Positions 1 to 6,605 of a DNA stretch of 14,759 bases are shown one piece after another. The notes below the pieces were generated by a model. The model was not told the DNA's origin, made no database searches, and saw only the letters and a program-made list of their open reading frames with translations. Both the position numbers and the translations under genes were made by a program. How positions within the stretch are numbered: the stretch's first letter is position 1; the number at the start of each line of letters is the position of its first letter. Source of the DNA: Hydrogenovibrio sp. UBA650. GTDB lineage: Bacteria; Pseudomonadota; Gammaproteobacteria; Thiomicrospirales; Thiomicrospiraceae. The DNA is taken from the NCBI GenBank assembly GCA_002299245.1, contig DBOI01000166.1, positions 1 to 14,759 of the forward strand, given 5' to 3'.

Positions 1-378
1 AACTATTGCCAGTAATGTATTATCCGGGCGTTTTGCAATAACCAGAACATCACCGGCATTGGCACACTGCGACACCAGGTTTGTCGGGAAATAAAGACGA
101 TATTCATAACGCATGACACCCCTTTCTATTCTGGCTTTTTGTCTTGCGTCATACCAGGTAAGAAATCCATCCTCGATAACCGGCTCATCATCATGATCTG
201 TCAAGTACAAGAATGTAGCCGGATATCGAACCTTTCCTTCGGGTTCGCCAAGGATCTTTCTAAGGCCTTCGACACCATTAAACTCATGCTGATTTGAAGT
301 TAGCACATCAGCTTCAACAGCACTTAATTCCTTTACTGCCACACCCTCAAAATATTGTGACAAATAACCTTTTTTCAC
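1..378 (-). CDS. EcoRII-type restriction endonuclease, N-terminal part (cut by left edge)
   Basis: An open frame of 126 codons runs without a stop from a GTG at 378-376 to the left edge. The GTG overlaps the stop of the preceding vsr gene (GTGA), and a GGAG ribosome binding site lies 8 bases upstream (plus strand 387-390), so the start is well supported although it is not ATG. The visible part begins VKKGYLSQYFEGVAVKEL, has SNQHEFNGVEGLRKILG at about residues 28-44 and ends GDVLVIAKRPDNTLLAIV. This resembles, from memory, the N-terminal effector/recognition domain of a group of type II endonucleases annotated as EcoRII-like. It does not look like the N-terminus of EcoRII itself. The catalytic C-terminal domain would lie outside the window. 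Position directly after a Dcm-type methyltransferase and vsr supports a restriction role, with CCWGG as inferred target. The family assignment is moderately sure; the target is inference. Confidence 0.7.
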   Translation of the reverse strand, partial: MKKGYLSQYFEGVAVKELSAVEADVLTSNQHEFNGVEGLRKILGEPEGKVRYPATFLYLTDHDDEPVIEDGFLTWYDARQKARIERGVMRYEYRLYFPTNLVSQCANAGDVLVIAKRPDNTLLAIV

Positions 379-821
379 CCGGCAATCTCCAAAAATTTCG
401 TTTTGCCAGGTAACCACTTGGTAATTTTATTTATCACACTTGGCAAATCCTTTGACTTGCCTTTTAACGCACATTCCCAAACCACACATACACGCCAGCC
501 CTGTGTAGCGAGATTTTTCAATGCTTGCTTATCATTTTCATGATTTTTGTTAATTTTTTCTCTCCAAAATTCTGGTCTGGTTTTAGGCCACTTGAACAAA
601 TGACATTCATGCCTGTGCCAGAAACATCCGTTAATAAAAATGACTGCATTATATTTTCTCAAAACGATATCAGGCTTCCCTGGAAGATTTTTGTCATGAA
701 GCCTGAAACGATAACCTGACTTGTGGAGTTCTTTTCGTAGAACCAGTTCTGGTTTTGTATTTTTTCCACGAATACCTGACATCATGCGACTGCGTGTGTC
801 AGGATCGACAACATCAGTCAT
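375..821 (-). CDS. vsr: Very short patch repair endonuclease Vsr
   Basis: Vsr nicks DNA 5' of the T in T:G mismatches that arise when 5-methylcytosine deaminates, so it offsets the mutagenic cost of the neighbouring cytosine methyltransferase. At 148 residues it is close to E. coli Vsr (156). Visible hallmarks are TRSRMMSGIRGKNTKPE near the N-terminus, the PGKPD motif with Asp51 (the metal-binding catalytic Asp of the family), and the GCFWHRHECHLF block at 65-76. In that block Phe67 and Trp68 correspond to the residues that wedge into DNA, and Cys66, His71 and Cys73 belong to the structural zinc site, which Cys117 in VWECAL probably completes. The ATG overlaps the methyltransferase stop codon (ATGA), so translation is probably coupled. 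The stop overlaps the GTG of the downstream endonuclease gene. Confidence 0.95.
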   Translation of the reverse strand: MTDVVDPDTRSRMMSGIRGKNTKPELVLRKELHKSGYRFRLHDKNLPGKPDIVLRKYNAVIFINGCFWHRHECHLFKWPKTRPEFWREKINKNHENDKQALKNLATQGWRVCVVWECALKGKSKDLPSVINKITKWLPGKTKFLEIAG

Positions 822-2074
822 AACCTGAGTGATTCCTGTCTGATCTTTCCTTGCTCCTGTTCATGCAACATCTTCACATATGGCATCATTATACGAGCTA
901 CTTCTTTCATCACAGGCATGATAACGCTGTTTCCAAACTGCCTGTATGCCTGGGTGTCACTGACTGGAATAATAAAATCATCGGGAAAGCCCATTAGTCT
1001 GGCGCATTCCCGCGGAGTCAGTCTTCTGGGACGTTTTCGTTTTCCCTGTGACACAAGAATTTCTGACCCATCCTTGTAATAACGGGCAGACAGGGTTCTG
1101 GCTATATCGCTGCCATCAACAAGACCAAATCCAAAACCGTTACCTGCTTTTCTGTGCTTCTCTGCATAAGCTTTCAGGTAAGCCCATAACTTCGGGGTCA
1201 GCGTGTATTTGCTGTTGACCTTTGCTTTTTCTCCAGTGGTGTAAGGTTCCTCCGGCTTCTCGCTGCCATCTTGCGGGTGAAGGATAGAGGACAGTTTCAC
1301 GCCTCCCTTTTCAGGTAGTTGCAAGGCATCCCACGAAAAAGCTGTTTTCCCCTTGAAACCGACAATCAGAATACGCTCCCTATGCTGGGGAACGAAATGC
1401 TGCCCATCTATGACCTTATAATGTACTTCATACCCAAGCTCATCACGAAGAGTCTGGATGATTACTTTGAATGTATTGCCCTTGTCGTGGGACAGTAAAT
1501 TTTTTACATTTTCCAGTAAAAATGCCTTTGGCTGTTTCTCTGCAATGATTCTTGCTACATCAAAAAAGAGTGTCCCTTGGGTTGTGCATTCAAACCCATG
1601 AGGCCGTCCCAAAGCATTTTTTTTGGAAACACCAGCGATACTGAATGGCTGGCAAGGAAAACCGGCCAACAAAACTTCGTGATCTGGAATGTCTTTTTCG
1701 TCAACTTCGGTTATGTCACCAGCAAACATATGTTCCGAAGTCTGGGGGAAATTAGCCAGATAGGTTTTCTGGGCAAATTTGTTCCATTCGCTGGTGAATA
1801 CGCATTTTCCTCCGTGTGCCTCAAACCCCATTCTTATGCCACCAATTCCCGCGAACAGATCAATGAACCGTAATCCGTTCTCTCCTCCGGTATCTTCAAC
1901 CAGAGGGAGTATTCTTTGTCTGATAGCATCAGAAAGGTATGTCGGGGGATCGGTCTCCCGTACTTCCCAGCGACGAACAGTTCTTACATCAACTTCAAGA
2001 ATTTCAGCAAGTTGCTTCTGTGTATAGCGAGTCCGGGCAGTTCTTAGTAACTCCAGCGGGTGAGCTTGATACAT
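818..2074 (-). CDS. dcm: DNA cytosine-5 methyltransferase, Dcm/M.EcoRII type
   Basis: This enzyme transfers a methyl group from S-adenosylmethionine to C5 of cytosine. The 418-residue protein carries the C5-methylase motifs: FIDLFAGIGGI (70-80, SAM binding), GFPCQPFS with catalytic Cys141, ENV at 188-190, QHRER at 230-234, and RRLTPRECARLMGFPDDF plus QFGNSV near the C-terminus. Long stretches (SEWNK, AGVSKKNALGR, TQGTLFFDV, ARYYKDG) match E. coli Dcm, pointing to CCWGG, inner C, as target; this target is inferred. Residues 17-38 (YTQKQLAEILEVDVRTVRRWE) form a Cro/C1-like helix-turn-helix. Related methyltransferases such as M.EcoRII and M.SsoII use an N-terminal domain to repress their own promoter. 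The start ATG has an AGGAAG ribosome binding site 7 bases upstream. It heads a coupled unit with vsr and the endonuclease gene. Confidence 0.95.
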   Translation of the reverse strand: MYQAHPLELLRTARTRYTQKQLAEILEVDVRTVRRWEVRETDPPTYLSDAIRQRILPLVEDTGGENGLRFIDLFAGIGGIRMGFEAHGGKCVFTSEWNKFAQKTYLANFPQTSEHMFAGDITEVDEKDIPDHEVLLAGFPCQPFSIAGVSKKNALGRPHGFECTTQGTLFFDVARIIAEKQPKAFLLENVKNLLSHDKGNTFKVIIQTLRDELGYEVHYKVIDGQHFVPQHRERILIVGFKGKTAFSWDALQLPEKGGVKLSSILHPQDGSEKPEEPYTTGEKAKVNSKYTLTPKLWAYLKAYAEKHRKAGNGFGFGLVDGSDIARTLSARYYKDGSEILVSQGKRKRPRRLTPRECARLMGFPDDFIIPVSDTQAYRQFGNSVIMPVMKEVARIMMPYVKMLHEQEQGKIRQESLRL

Positions 2075-2109
2075 AAATTTTCTTCCTCAGGATATCAGGG
2101 ATATTTTGA

Positions 2110-2122
2110 GGTCATTATGTCC
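2110..2122. repeat. Imperfect 13-bp palindrome in the dcm leader
   Basis: GGTCATTATGTCC has arms GGtCAT/ATGtCC that pair except at the third position. It lies in the predicted dcm leader, about 36 bases upstream of the start codon. Its outline recalls the GGACA-N-TGTCC type of operator known for M.SsoII, so it is a second, weaker candidate binding site. Chance is a real alternative. Confidence 0.25.
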
Positions 2123-2186
2123 GCTTTTCGTACCTGACGCAACCTTTTTTTGATCTGGCACCATGTTTTGTGTTGCTCTAACATTT

Positions 2187-2216
2187 ATTATAAGGCAAGT
2201 TTTGGCGACGTGTACA
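2187..2216 (-). promoter_or_regulatory. Predicted promoter of the dcm-vsr-endonuclease unit
   Basis: On the minus strand a perfect TATAAT lies at 2192-2187. TGTACA at 2216-2211 matches 4 of 6 positions of TTGACA, with an 18-base spacer. Transcription would start near 2180, leaving a leader of about 105 bases before the dcm ATG. The -35 hexamer lies inside the inverted repeat listed next, so a protein bound there would block RNA polymerase. No start site has been measured; this is a prediction. Confidence 0.6.
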
Positions 2217-2239
2217 AGTTAGTACACGAGCTAAAACTT
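2197..2239. promoter_or_regulatory. Nested inverted repeat, likely operator of the restriction-modification unit
   Basis: The inner arms CGTGTAC (2209-2215) and GTACACG (2222-2228) are perfect and flank a 6-base centre. They are framed by a second perfect pair, AAGTTTT (2197-2203) and AAAACTT (2233-2239), with almost the same centre. The repeat covers the -35 region of the predicted dcm promoter. The dcm product has a helix-turn-helix that could bind it. As RNA reading out of rlmH it could also fold as a hairpin, but no T-run follows, so it is a poor intrinsic terminator. Confidence 0.55.
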
Positions 2240-2271
2240 AACGCAAAGATTGAGCAAAAAGACCGCTCTGG

Positions 2272-2742
2272 TTATTCGCGATGGTATGGATGGTTGTTTA
2301 TTACCGAGTAAGCCCTATATATTTGCTCTGCAACCAAAATCCGCACCATCGGATGTGGCATAGTTAGTTTTGACAGGCCCCATTTCCACTGGGCCTGTTG
2401 AATTAGACTTTGATCTAACCCGTCCGGACCACCGACTATTAGAGCCACATCCTGCCCCCCGCCAAGCCAATCTTCTAGCTTATCCGCCAACTGCTTGGTT
2501 GTAACCTGTTGACCGTGTTCATCCAACACAATCAGTCGTGCACCTTTGGGCACTGCAGCCAAAATTCGTTTGGCTTCTTCTGTTTTGTATTTATCAACGG
2601 AACCGGTTTTACCACGTTGCGCCATTGGCAACTCAACCAGATTCAGCGAACAGTTTTTTGGCAGGCGTTTAGCGTATTCCGCATAACCTTCTTGAACCCA
2701 CTTGGGCATTTTCTGCCCAACGGTAATGAAGTGAATAATCAT
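2272..2742 (-). CDS. rlmH: 23S rRNA (pseudouridine1915-N3) methyltransferase RlmH
   Basis: RlmH methylates N3 of pseudouridine 1915 in helix 69 of 23S rRNA on assembled 70S ribosomes. The 156-residue length fits the family (E. coli 155). It starts with MIIHFITVGQKMPKWVQEGYAEY, shows the SAM-binding SPOUT knot signature LIVGGPDG (101-108), and ends with the hallmark NNHPYHRE, matching E. coli. The gene follows rsfS after 17 bases, as in most gammaproteobacteria. No good Shine-Dalgarno sequence precedes the ATG (the gap is T-rich), so it may depend on translation of rsfS. It is the last gene of the conserved cluster here. The mrdA/pbpA gene that often follows is replaced by the restriction-modification cassette. 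Confidence 0.97.
   Translation of the reverse strand: MIIHFITVGQKMPKWVQEGYAEYAKRLPKNCSLNLVELPMAQRGKTGSVDKYKTEEAKRILAAVPKGARLIVLDEHGQQVTTKQLADKLEDWLGGGQDVALIVGGPDGLDQSLIQQAQWKWGLSKLTMPHPMVRILVAEQIYRAYSVINNHPYHRE
2373..2398. repeat. Perfect 8-bp inverted repeat inside rlmH
   Basis: ACAGGCCC (2373-2380) and GGGCCTGT (2391-2398) are exact complements around a 10-base loop, inside the codons for QAQWKWGLS of rlmH. In mRNA this would be a G+C-rich hairpin. No T-run follows, so it is not an intrinsic terminator. The arms contain half of the CAGGCCTG motif found elsewhere in the window. Confidence 0.5.
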
Positions 2743-2759
2743 ACAAGAAAAGAAAAACT

Positions 2760-3116
2760 TTAATTAGTGGCCTTTTCAGCTGGCTGCTCTTTAATATCCC
2801 AAAGTTTTTCAATCGCGTAGTGAGCACGGGCACCTTCGGTCATAATATGAACAATTGCGTTACCTAAATCAACTAGAACCCAATCAGGCTGAGGCCCGCC
2901 TTCAACACCAAGTGGTGGTTCACCTGCTTCTTTGAAGGCCTGTTCAAGGTGCGATCCCAGTGCTCTAACGTGAGTGGTAGAAGTTCCGGTAGCAACCACC
3001 ATTAAATCAGCAAAGCTACTAATACCAGTGACATCGATAACCTGAATATCACGGGCTTTGGAGTCATCTAATGTTGAAACAATTAGACTCTCCATCTGTT
3101 GTAAATCCATACTCAT
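2760..3116 (-). CDS. rsfS: Ribosomal silencing factor RsfS
   Basis: RsfS (DUF143/Iojap family) binds ribosomal protein L14 and blocks joining of the subunits, lowering translation in starvation or stationary phase. At 118 residues it is slightly longer than E. coli RsfS (105). The family blocks are visible: DIQVIDVTGISSFADLMVVA (23-42), TGTSTTHVRAL (43-53), PPLGVEGG, and WVLVDLGNAIVHIM (79-92). The ATG overlaps the last base of the nadD stop codon (TAATG), indicating translational coupling; a second in-frame ATG two codons later is an alternative start. Its place between nadD and rlmH is the usual one. Confidence 0.96.
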   Translation of the reverse strand: MSMDLQQMESLIVSTLDDSKARDIQVIDVTGISSFADLMVVATGTSTTHVRALGSHLEQAFKEAGEPPLGVEGGPQPDWVLVDLGNAIVHIMTEGARAHYAIEKLWDIKEQPAEKATN

Positions 3117-3754
3117 TAAACGTTTTCTTCCCTCTTTTGGTAAAGCTTATGGTTGTTAATATATTCTAATACACAAGGGCGAATCAAATATTCCACGCTT
3201 TTGCCCTGCTCCAATAAATTTCTGATTCGAGTCGAACTTATATCCAACTGGGTGACTTCTATATCTAACATCTGCCCTGCTGGTTGAGTAAATTCTGTGA
3301 CTTTGTGAGATTGATAAATGGTACCGGACGTACAGTCAAGCGGAACTGATTCTCCAGGCCGGTGTAAAATGGCGATATTGGCTAATTTGATAATATCCTG
3401 CCAACGGTGCCAAGTGTGGAATTTGACAAAGTTATCCGTACCCATCATCAGAACCAGAGCATCATCTGGATACTTCTGTTTTAAAATTTCCAGTGTCTCA
3501 ACCGTGAATGAAGGCCCATCTTTATCAATTTCCAGCGTATTAAGAACAAACTTAGGCTGAGATTGAATCGCCAGTCCAACCATATCGATACGCTGCTGAC
3601 TCGAGGCGTTTGCAGCGTCCTTATGAACTGGCGCTTTGCAGGGAATAAACTGAACTTCAGTGAGGTTGAGTTGTTGCATGGCCTCGAGCGCAGGCCTTAG
3701 GTGTCCATTGTGAATCGGATCAAATGTTCCACCGTTAATGCCAATCAACTTCAC
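3116..3754 (-). CDS. nadD: Nicotinate-mononucleotide adenylyltransferase NadD
   Basis: NadD joins nicotinate mononucleotide and ATP to make nicotinic acid adenine dinucleotide, the second-last step of NAD synthesis. The 212-residue protein has the nucleotidyltransferase signature GGTFDPIHNGH at 8-18 (the H-x-G-H ATP-binding motif) and the second signature ISSTRIR at 172-178. TDNFVKFHTWHRW in the middle is also typical. The start is GTG, overlapping the proA stop codon as GTGA; the family N-terminus MKxIGxxGGTFDP begins exactly there, so the start is firm despite the rare codon. It overlaps rsfS by one base at its end. Confidence 0.97.
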   Translation of the reverse strand: MKLIGINGGTFDPIHNGHLRPALEAMQQLNLTEVQFIPCKAPVHKDAANASSQQRIDMVGLAIQSQPKFVLNTLEIDKDGPSFTVETLEILKQKYPDDALVLMMGTDNFVKFHTWHRWQDIIKLANIAILHRPGESVPLDCTSGTIYQSHKVTEFTQPAGQMLDIEVTQLDISSTRIRNLLEQGKSVEYLIRPCVLEYINNHKLYQKREENV

Positions 3755-5007
3755 TTTCGAATAGTCCCATCACCAAGAACAATGTACTTCTGAGAAGTCA
3801 GGCCTTCCAATCCAACAGGGCCTCTAGCATGGAATTTATCGGTACTAATACCAATCTCAGCACCCAGCCCATATTCAAAACCATCGGCAAAACGAGTAGA
3901 AGCATTAACCATAACCGAACTTGAATCAACTTCTGCTAAGAAGCGGCGTGAAGTAGAAAAGTTCTCAGTAATAATCGATTCAGTATGACCCGAACTGTAT
4001 TCCGCAATATGATCCATCGCTGCATCGACATCATCCACCACACGAATAGAAAGCACCGGTGCTAAATACTCGGTTGCCCAGTCTTCATCGGTTGCAGGTT
4101 TAGCCTCAATAATGGCACGGGTCTTTTCGCAGCCGCGCAGTTCAACACCTTTATCCTGATATTTTGCAGCCAGTTTAGGAAGTATTTCTGCCGCTCGAGA
4201 CTCTGCAACCAGAAGGGTTTCCATCGCATTACAAACACCGTAACGGTGTGTCTTAGCATTAAAGGCCACCTCAACGGCTTTATCAGCACAGGTATCTGAA
4301 TCAATGTAAACATGACAGATTCCATCAAGATGTTTAATAACAGGCACGCGAGCACCTTGGCTGATACGTTCAATCAAACCCTTACCACCACGAGGAATAA
4401 TCACATCGACATAATCAGGCATGGCAATTAACTGCCCAACTGCTTCTCTATCAGTCGTCTCAACTACTTGCACAGCTGTAATAGGCAGGCCTGCTTTTTC
4501 TAAACCTGTACGAATACATCTTGCCAGAGCCTGATTAGAGTGCGCAGCCTCAGAACCACCACGCAAAATAGCGGCATTTCCAGACTTCAAACACAAGGCC
4601 GCTGCATCAATGGTCACATTAGGACGCGACTCATAGATAATTCCAACTACTCCAAGAGGCACCCGCATTTTGCCAACTTGAATACCTGATGGGCGATAGC
4701 TCATATCAGAGATCTCACCAATAGGATCTTGCAGGCCTGCTATTTGACGTAAGCCTTCAGCCATACCCTCAATCACGGCATCACTAAGCTTTAAGCGATC
4801 CAGCATAGCGGCATCCAAACCATTAGCTTCGCCATTTACTAAATCTTTTGCATTCTCTTCCTTAAGCTGTTCTGCAGATCCAAGGATCTCTTCAGCCATA
4901 GCTAAGAGCGCACTGTTTTTTTGTTCCGTTGTGGCGCGAACCAGTGCACGAGAAGCCTTTCTAGCCTCTTGCCCCAAATTCGTCATATATTCTTGTACAT
5001 TCATCAT
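3751..5007 (-). CDS. proA: Gamma-glutamyl phosphate reductase ProA
   Basis: ProA reduces gamma-glutamyl phosphate to glutamate-5-semialdehyde with NADPH, the second step of proline synthesis. The 418 residues match the family (E. coli 417). Visible landmarks are GVVGIIYESRPNVTIDAAALCLKSGN (119-144), PRGGKGLI (205-212), the catalytic Cys259 in YGVCNAMETLLV, and GLEGLTSQKYIVLGDG near the end. The first two codons are both ATG; an AGAG motif upstream fits either. proA usually sits with proB in E. coli, but next to nadD in Pseudomonas, as here. Two perfect CAGGCCTG palindromes lie in this gene. Confidence 0.98.
   Translation of the reverse strand: MMNVQEYMTNLGQEARKASRALVRATTEQKNSALLAMAEEILGSAEQLKEENAKDLVNGEANGLDAAMLDRLKLSDAVIEGMAEGLRQIAGLQDPIGEISDMSYRPSGIQVGKMRVPLGVVGIIYESRPNVTIDAAALCLKSGNAAILRGGSEAAHSNQALARCIRTGLEKAGLPITAVQVVETTDREAVGQLIAMPDYVDVIIPRGGKGLIERISQGARVPVIKHLDGICHVYIDSDTCADKAVEVAFNAKTHRYGVCNAMETLLVAESRAAEILPKLAAKYQDKGVELRGCEKTRAIIEAKPATDEDWATEYLAPVLSIRVVDDVDAAMDHIAEYSSGHTESIITENFSTSRRFLAEVDSSSVMVNASTRFADGFEYGLGAEIGISTDKFHARGPVGLEGLTSQKYIVLGDGTIRK
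4486..4493. repeat. CAGGCCTG palindrome 1 (proA)
   Basis: Perfect 8-bp palindrome, coding GCA GGC CTG (Ala-Gly-Leu) on the minus strand. One of six copies; see findings. Confidence 0.7.
4732..4739. repeat. CAGGCCTG palindrome 2 (proA)
   Basis: Perfect copy, coding GCA GGC CTG (Ala-Gly-Leu) in IAGLQD. Confidence 0.7.
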
Positions 5008-5025
5008 TCAAATCTCTATTTATTC

Positions 5026-6054
5026 TTAACGAGCTATCTTACTTACTAGGTCAGATAACGCAAACCAGACTTCCTGATCGTTTAAAGTTGGTTGAATGCC
5101 TTTAATCATCATATCAATTTGCAAGGCCTGTTTAAGCATGGCCTGCCAATCCTGCAGAGCATGGCGTTGCATGGCCTGCGAATATTCACCCTGTCGCGAC
5201 TGCCAGATTCGGCACTGCTTAAAAGCTTGATTAAGCGAAACCTGTTGTGTCAGTTGTGCCAGTTCAATCAACTGACGAATCTCTTTTGAAAGCAGCCACA
5301 AAACTACTGGCGCTTCAATGCCTTCCTGATGCAAACGGTTCAACATCTGCACACTGTAGCTGACTCTGCCATTGAGCATAGAAGTGGCCAGGGCAAACAA
5401 TTGATAATGAGCCTGATCTACCACCTGTTCTTGAATATGTTGAGCGGTCACATTGCTACCAGCTGGCAAATTCAAAGACAGCTTAATCAACTCTTGATCC
5501 GCAGCTAAAAGATTGCCTTCGACTCTTTCTGCCAACAGTGCCGCAGCTTCTGGCTCCAGGGTCAAACCATAAATCTGTGCCTGCTGCCCACACCAACCTG
5601 GTAGAGCATTTATCGGCACCGGTTTAGCCTGAACCACCAAGCCGGCTGATTCAATGGCAGTGACCCACTTAGCTTTTATCTGCCTGGAATCAAGTTTTTC
5701 ACACATGATCACAATTACGATCTCAGGCGGCAAATTCTTCGATAAATCACACCACTCCTGAATAAACTTGCCCCCTTCTCTGCCCGGCGAGCCCTTTGGC
5801 ATATTCACCAGAAGCATACGTTGGTCAGCAAACAAGGAGCCTGCTTGAGTTTCCATCTGCAAGCCTTGCCAATCAAAACTGGCATCAACTTCATATACAT
5901 CACCACTCAAAAAGCCCTGAGATTGAAGTCGATTTCTCAGACCATCCAAACAGTCTCTCAGAAACAACGGTTCTTCACCATAGAGCAGGTAAACAGGTTT
6001 GATCGCAAAACTGTCGGTATTGAGTTGGTTAAGAAATGCGCTGGCGAGAATCAT
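5026..6054 (-). CDS. holA: DNA polymerase III delta subunit HolA
   Basis: HolA is the wrench of the clamp loader: it opens the beta sliding clamp so that it can be loaded on DNA. The protein has 342 residues (E. coli 343). The N-terminal part shows PVYLLYGEEPLFLRDCLDGLR (20-40), typical for delta. EGNLLAADQELIKLSLNLP near residue 180 and RIWQSRQGEYSQAMQRH near 290 fit the later helical and collar regions. lptE ends 10 bases upstream and proA starts 18 bases downstream. No clear Shine-Dalgarno sequence precedes the ATG, so coupling to lptE is likely. The leuS-lptE-holA-nadD order is the E. coli one apart from proA. Confidence 0.95.
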   Translation of the reverse strand: MILASAFLNQLNTDSFAIKPVYLLYGEEPLFLRDCLDGLRNRLQSQGFLSGDVYEVDASFDWQGLQMETQAGSLFADQRMLLVNMPKGSPGREGGKFIQEWCDLSKNLPPEIVIVIMCEKLDSRQIKAKWVTAIESAGLVVQAKPVPINALPGWCGQQAQIYGLTLEPEAAALLAERVEGNLLAADQELIKLSLNLPAGSNVTAQHIQEQVVDQAHYQLFALATSMLNGRVSYSVQMLNRLHQEGIEAPVVLWLLSKEIRQLIELAQLTQQVSLNQAFKQCRIWQSRQGEYSQAMQRHALQDWQAMLKQALQIDMMIKGIQPTLNDQEVWFALSDLVSKIAR

Positions 6055-6064
6055 TCGATGAAAA

Positions 6065-6571
6065 CTACTGACCCGTATTTACGTTGCGCTGGATCGAGTT
6101 AAACACCTGTTTACCAAGCTGCTGTCGCATCGCATGCTGAAGTGCATGAAGTTCATTTTGTCCAGCCGTCATTTTTCGATGATCAACTTTACGGTCTCTG
6201 CTAACCGTCTCTTTTCCTTTTGAGAGCTCTTTTCCTGTGACTGCATCCATCACTTTAAATCGCTGTGACATTTTTAAAAACTCAGTAGTAATTTTTCCAG
6301 GACTAATGGAACTGATTTTGGAAACTGAATAATCCGTGACTCCCAAAATAATCTCTACTTTGGGATTGCTACTTTGCAGATCAATATCTGCGGCTTTCAA
6401 CTGTCTAATCAAGCTATCTTTTACACCCTTTTGAGTGCCTGGCCCTATCGTCAGTACGGCACTGCTAAAACCAACAGCACCACCTTGTTTTACTTGATAA
6501 CCACAGCCTGATAACTGGGTTAACAAAACAGTGAACAAAGTAATAAAACCGATTGATTTGACTAATTTCAT
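6065..6571 (-). CDS. lptE: LPS-assembly lipoprotein LptE
   Basis: LptE is an outer-membrane lipoprotein that plugs the LptD barrel and helps place lipopolysaccharide in the outer leaflet. The 168-residue protein starts with a lipoprotein signal peptide (MKLVKSIGFITLFTVLLTQ) ending in the lipobox LSGC, with acylated Cys23 followed by GYQ as in many LptE proteins. The remainder is a compact alpha/beta domain with TVSRDRKVD and a C-terminal helix rich in Gln. It is shorter than E. coli LptE (193). Sequence conservation in this family is low, so the call rests on the lipobox, the size and the position between leuS and holA. An AAAGGGG ribosome binding site lies 9 bases before the ATG. Confidence 0.9.
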   Translation of the reverse strand: MKLVKSIGFITLFTVLLTQLSGCGYQVKQGGAVGFSSAVLTIGPGTQKGVKDSLIRQLKAADIDLQSSNPKVEIILGVTDYSVSKISSISPGKITTEFLKMSQRFKVMDAVTGKELSKGKETVSRDRKVDHRKMTAGQNELHALQHAMRQQLGKQVFNSIQRNVNTGQ

Positions 6572-6605
6572 GGCAAAGCCCCTTTAACAGATTCTATTTA
6601 ACCAA

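Noticed and set aside
1577..1873. Plus-strand open frame opposite dcm
   Set aside because: It is the shadow of the conserved methyltransferase motifs; no independent coding signal.
1..2271. Lack of CAGGCCTG in the restriction-modification region as proof of transfer
   Set aside because: At the rate seen elsewhere only about one copy is expected in 2.3 kb, so absence is not significant.
2240..2271. Intrinsic terminator directly after rlmH
   Set aside because: There is a T5 stretch with a 4-bp GAGC/GCTC pair around it, but no stem upstream of the T-run; not convincing.
4062..4373. Open frame of 103 codons on the minus strand inside proA
   Set aside because: It is a shifted reading of proA, with no ribosome binding site and no recognisable protein features.
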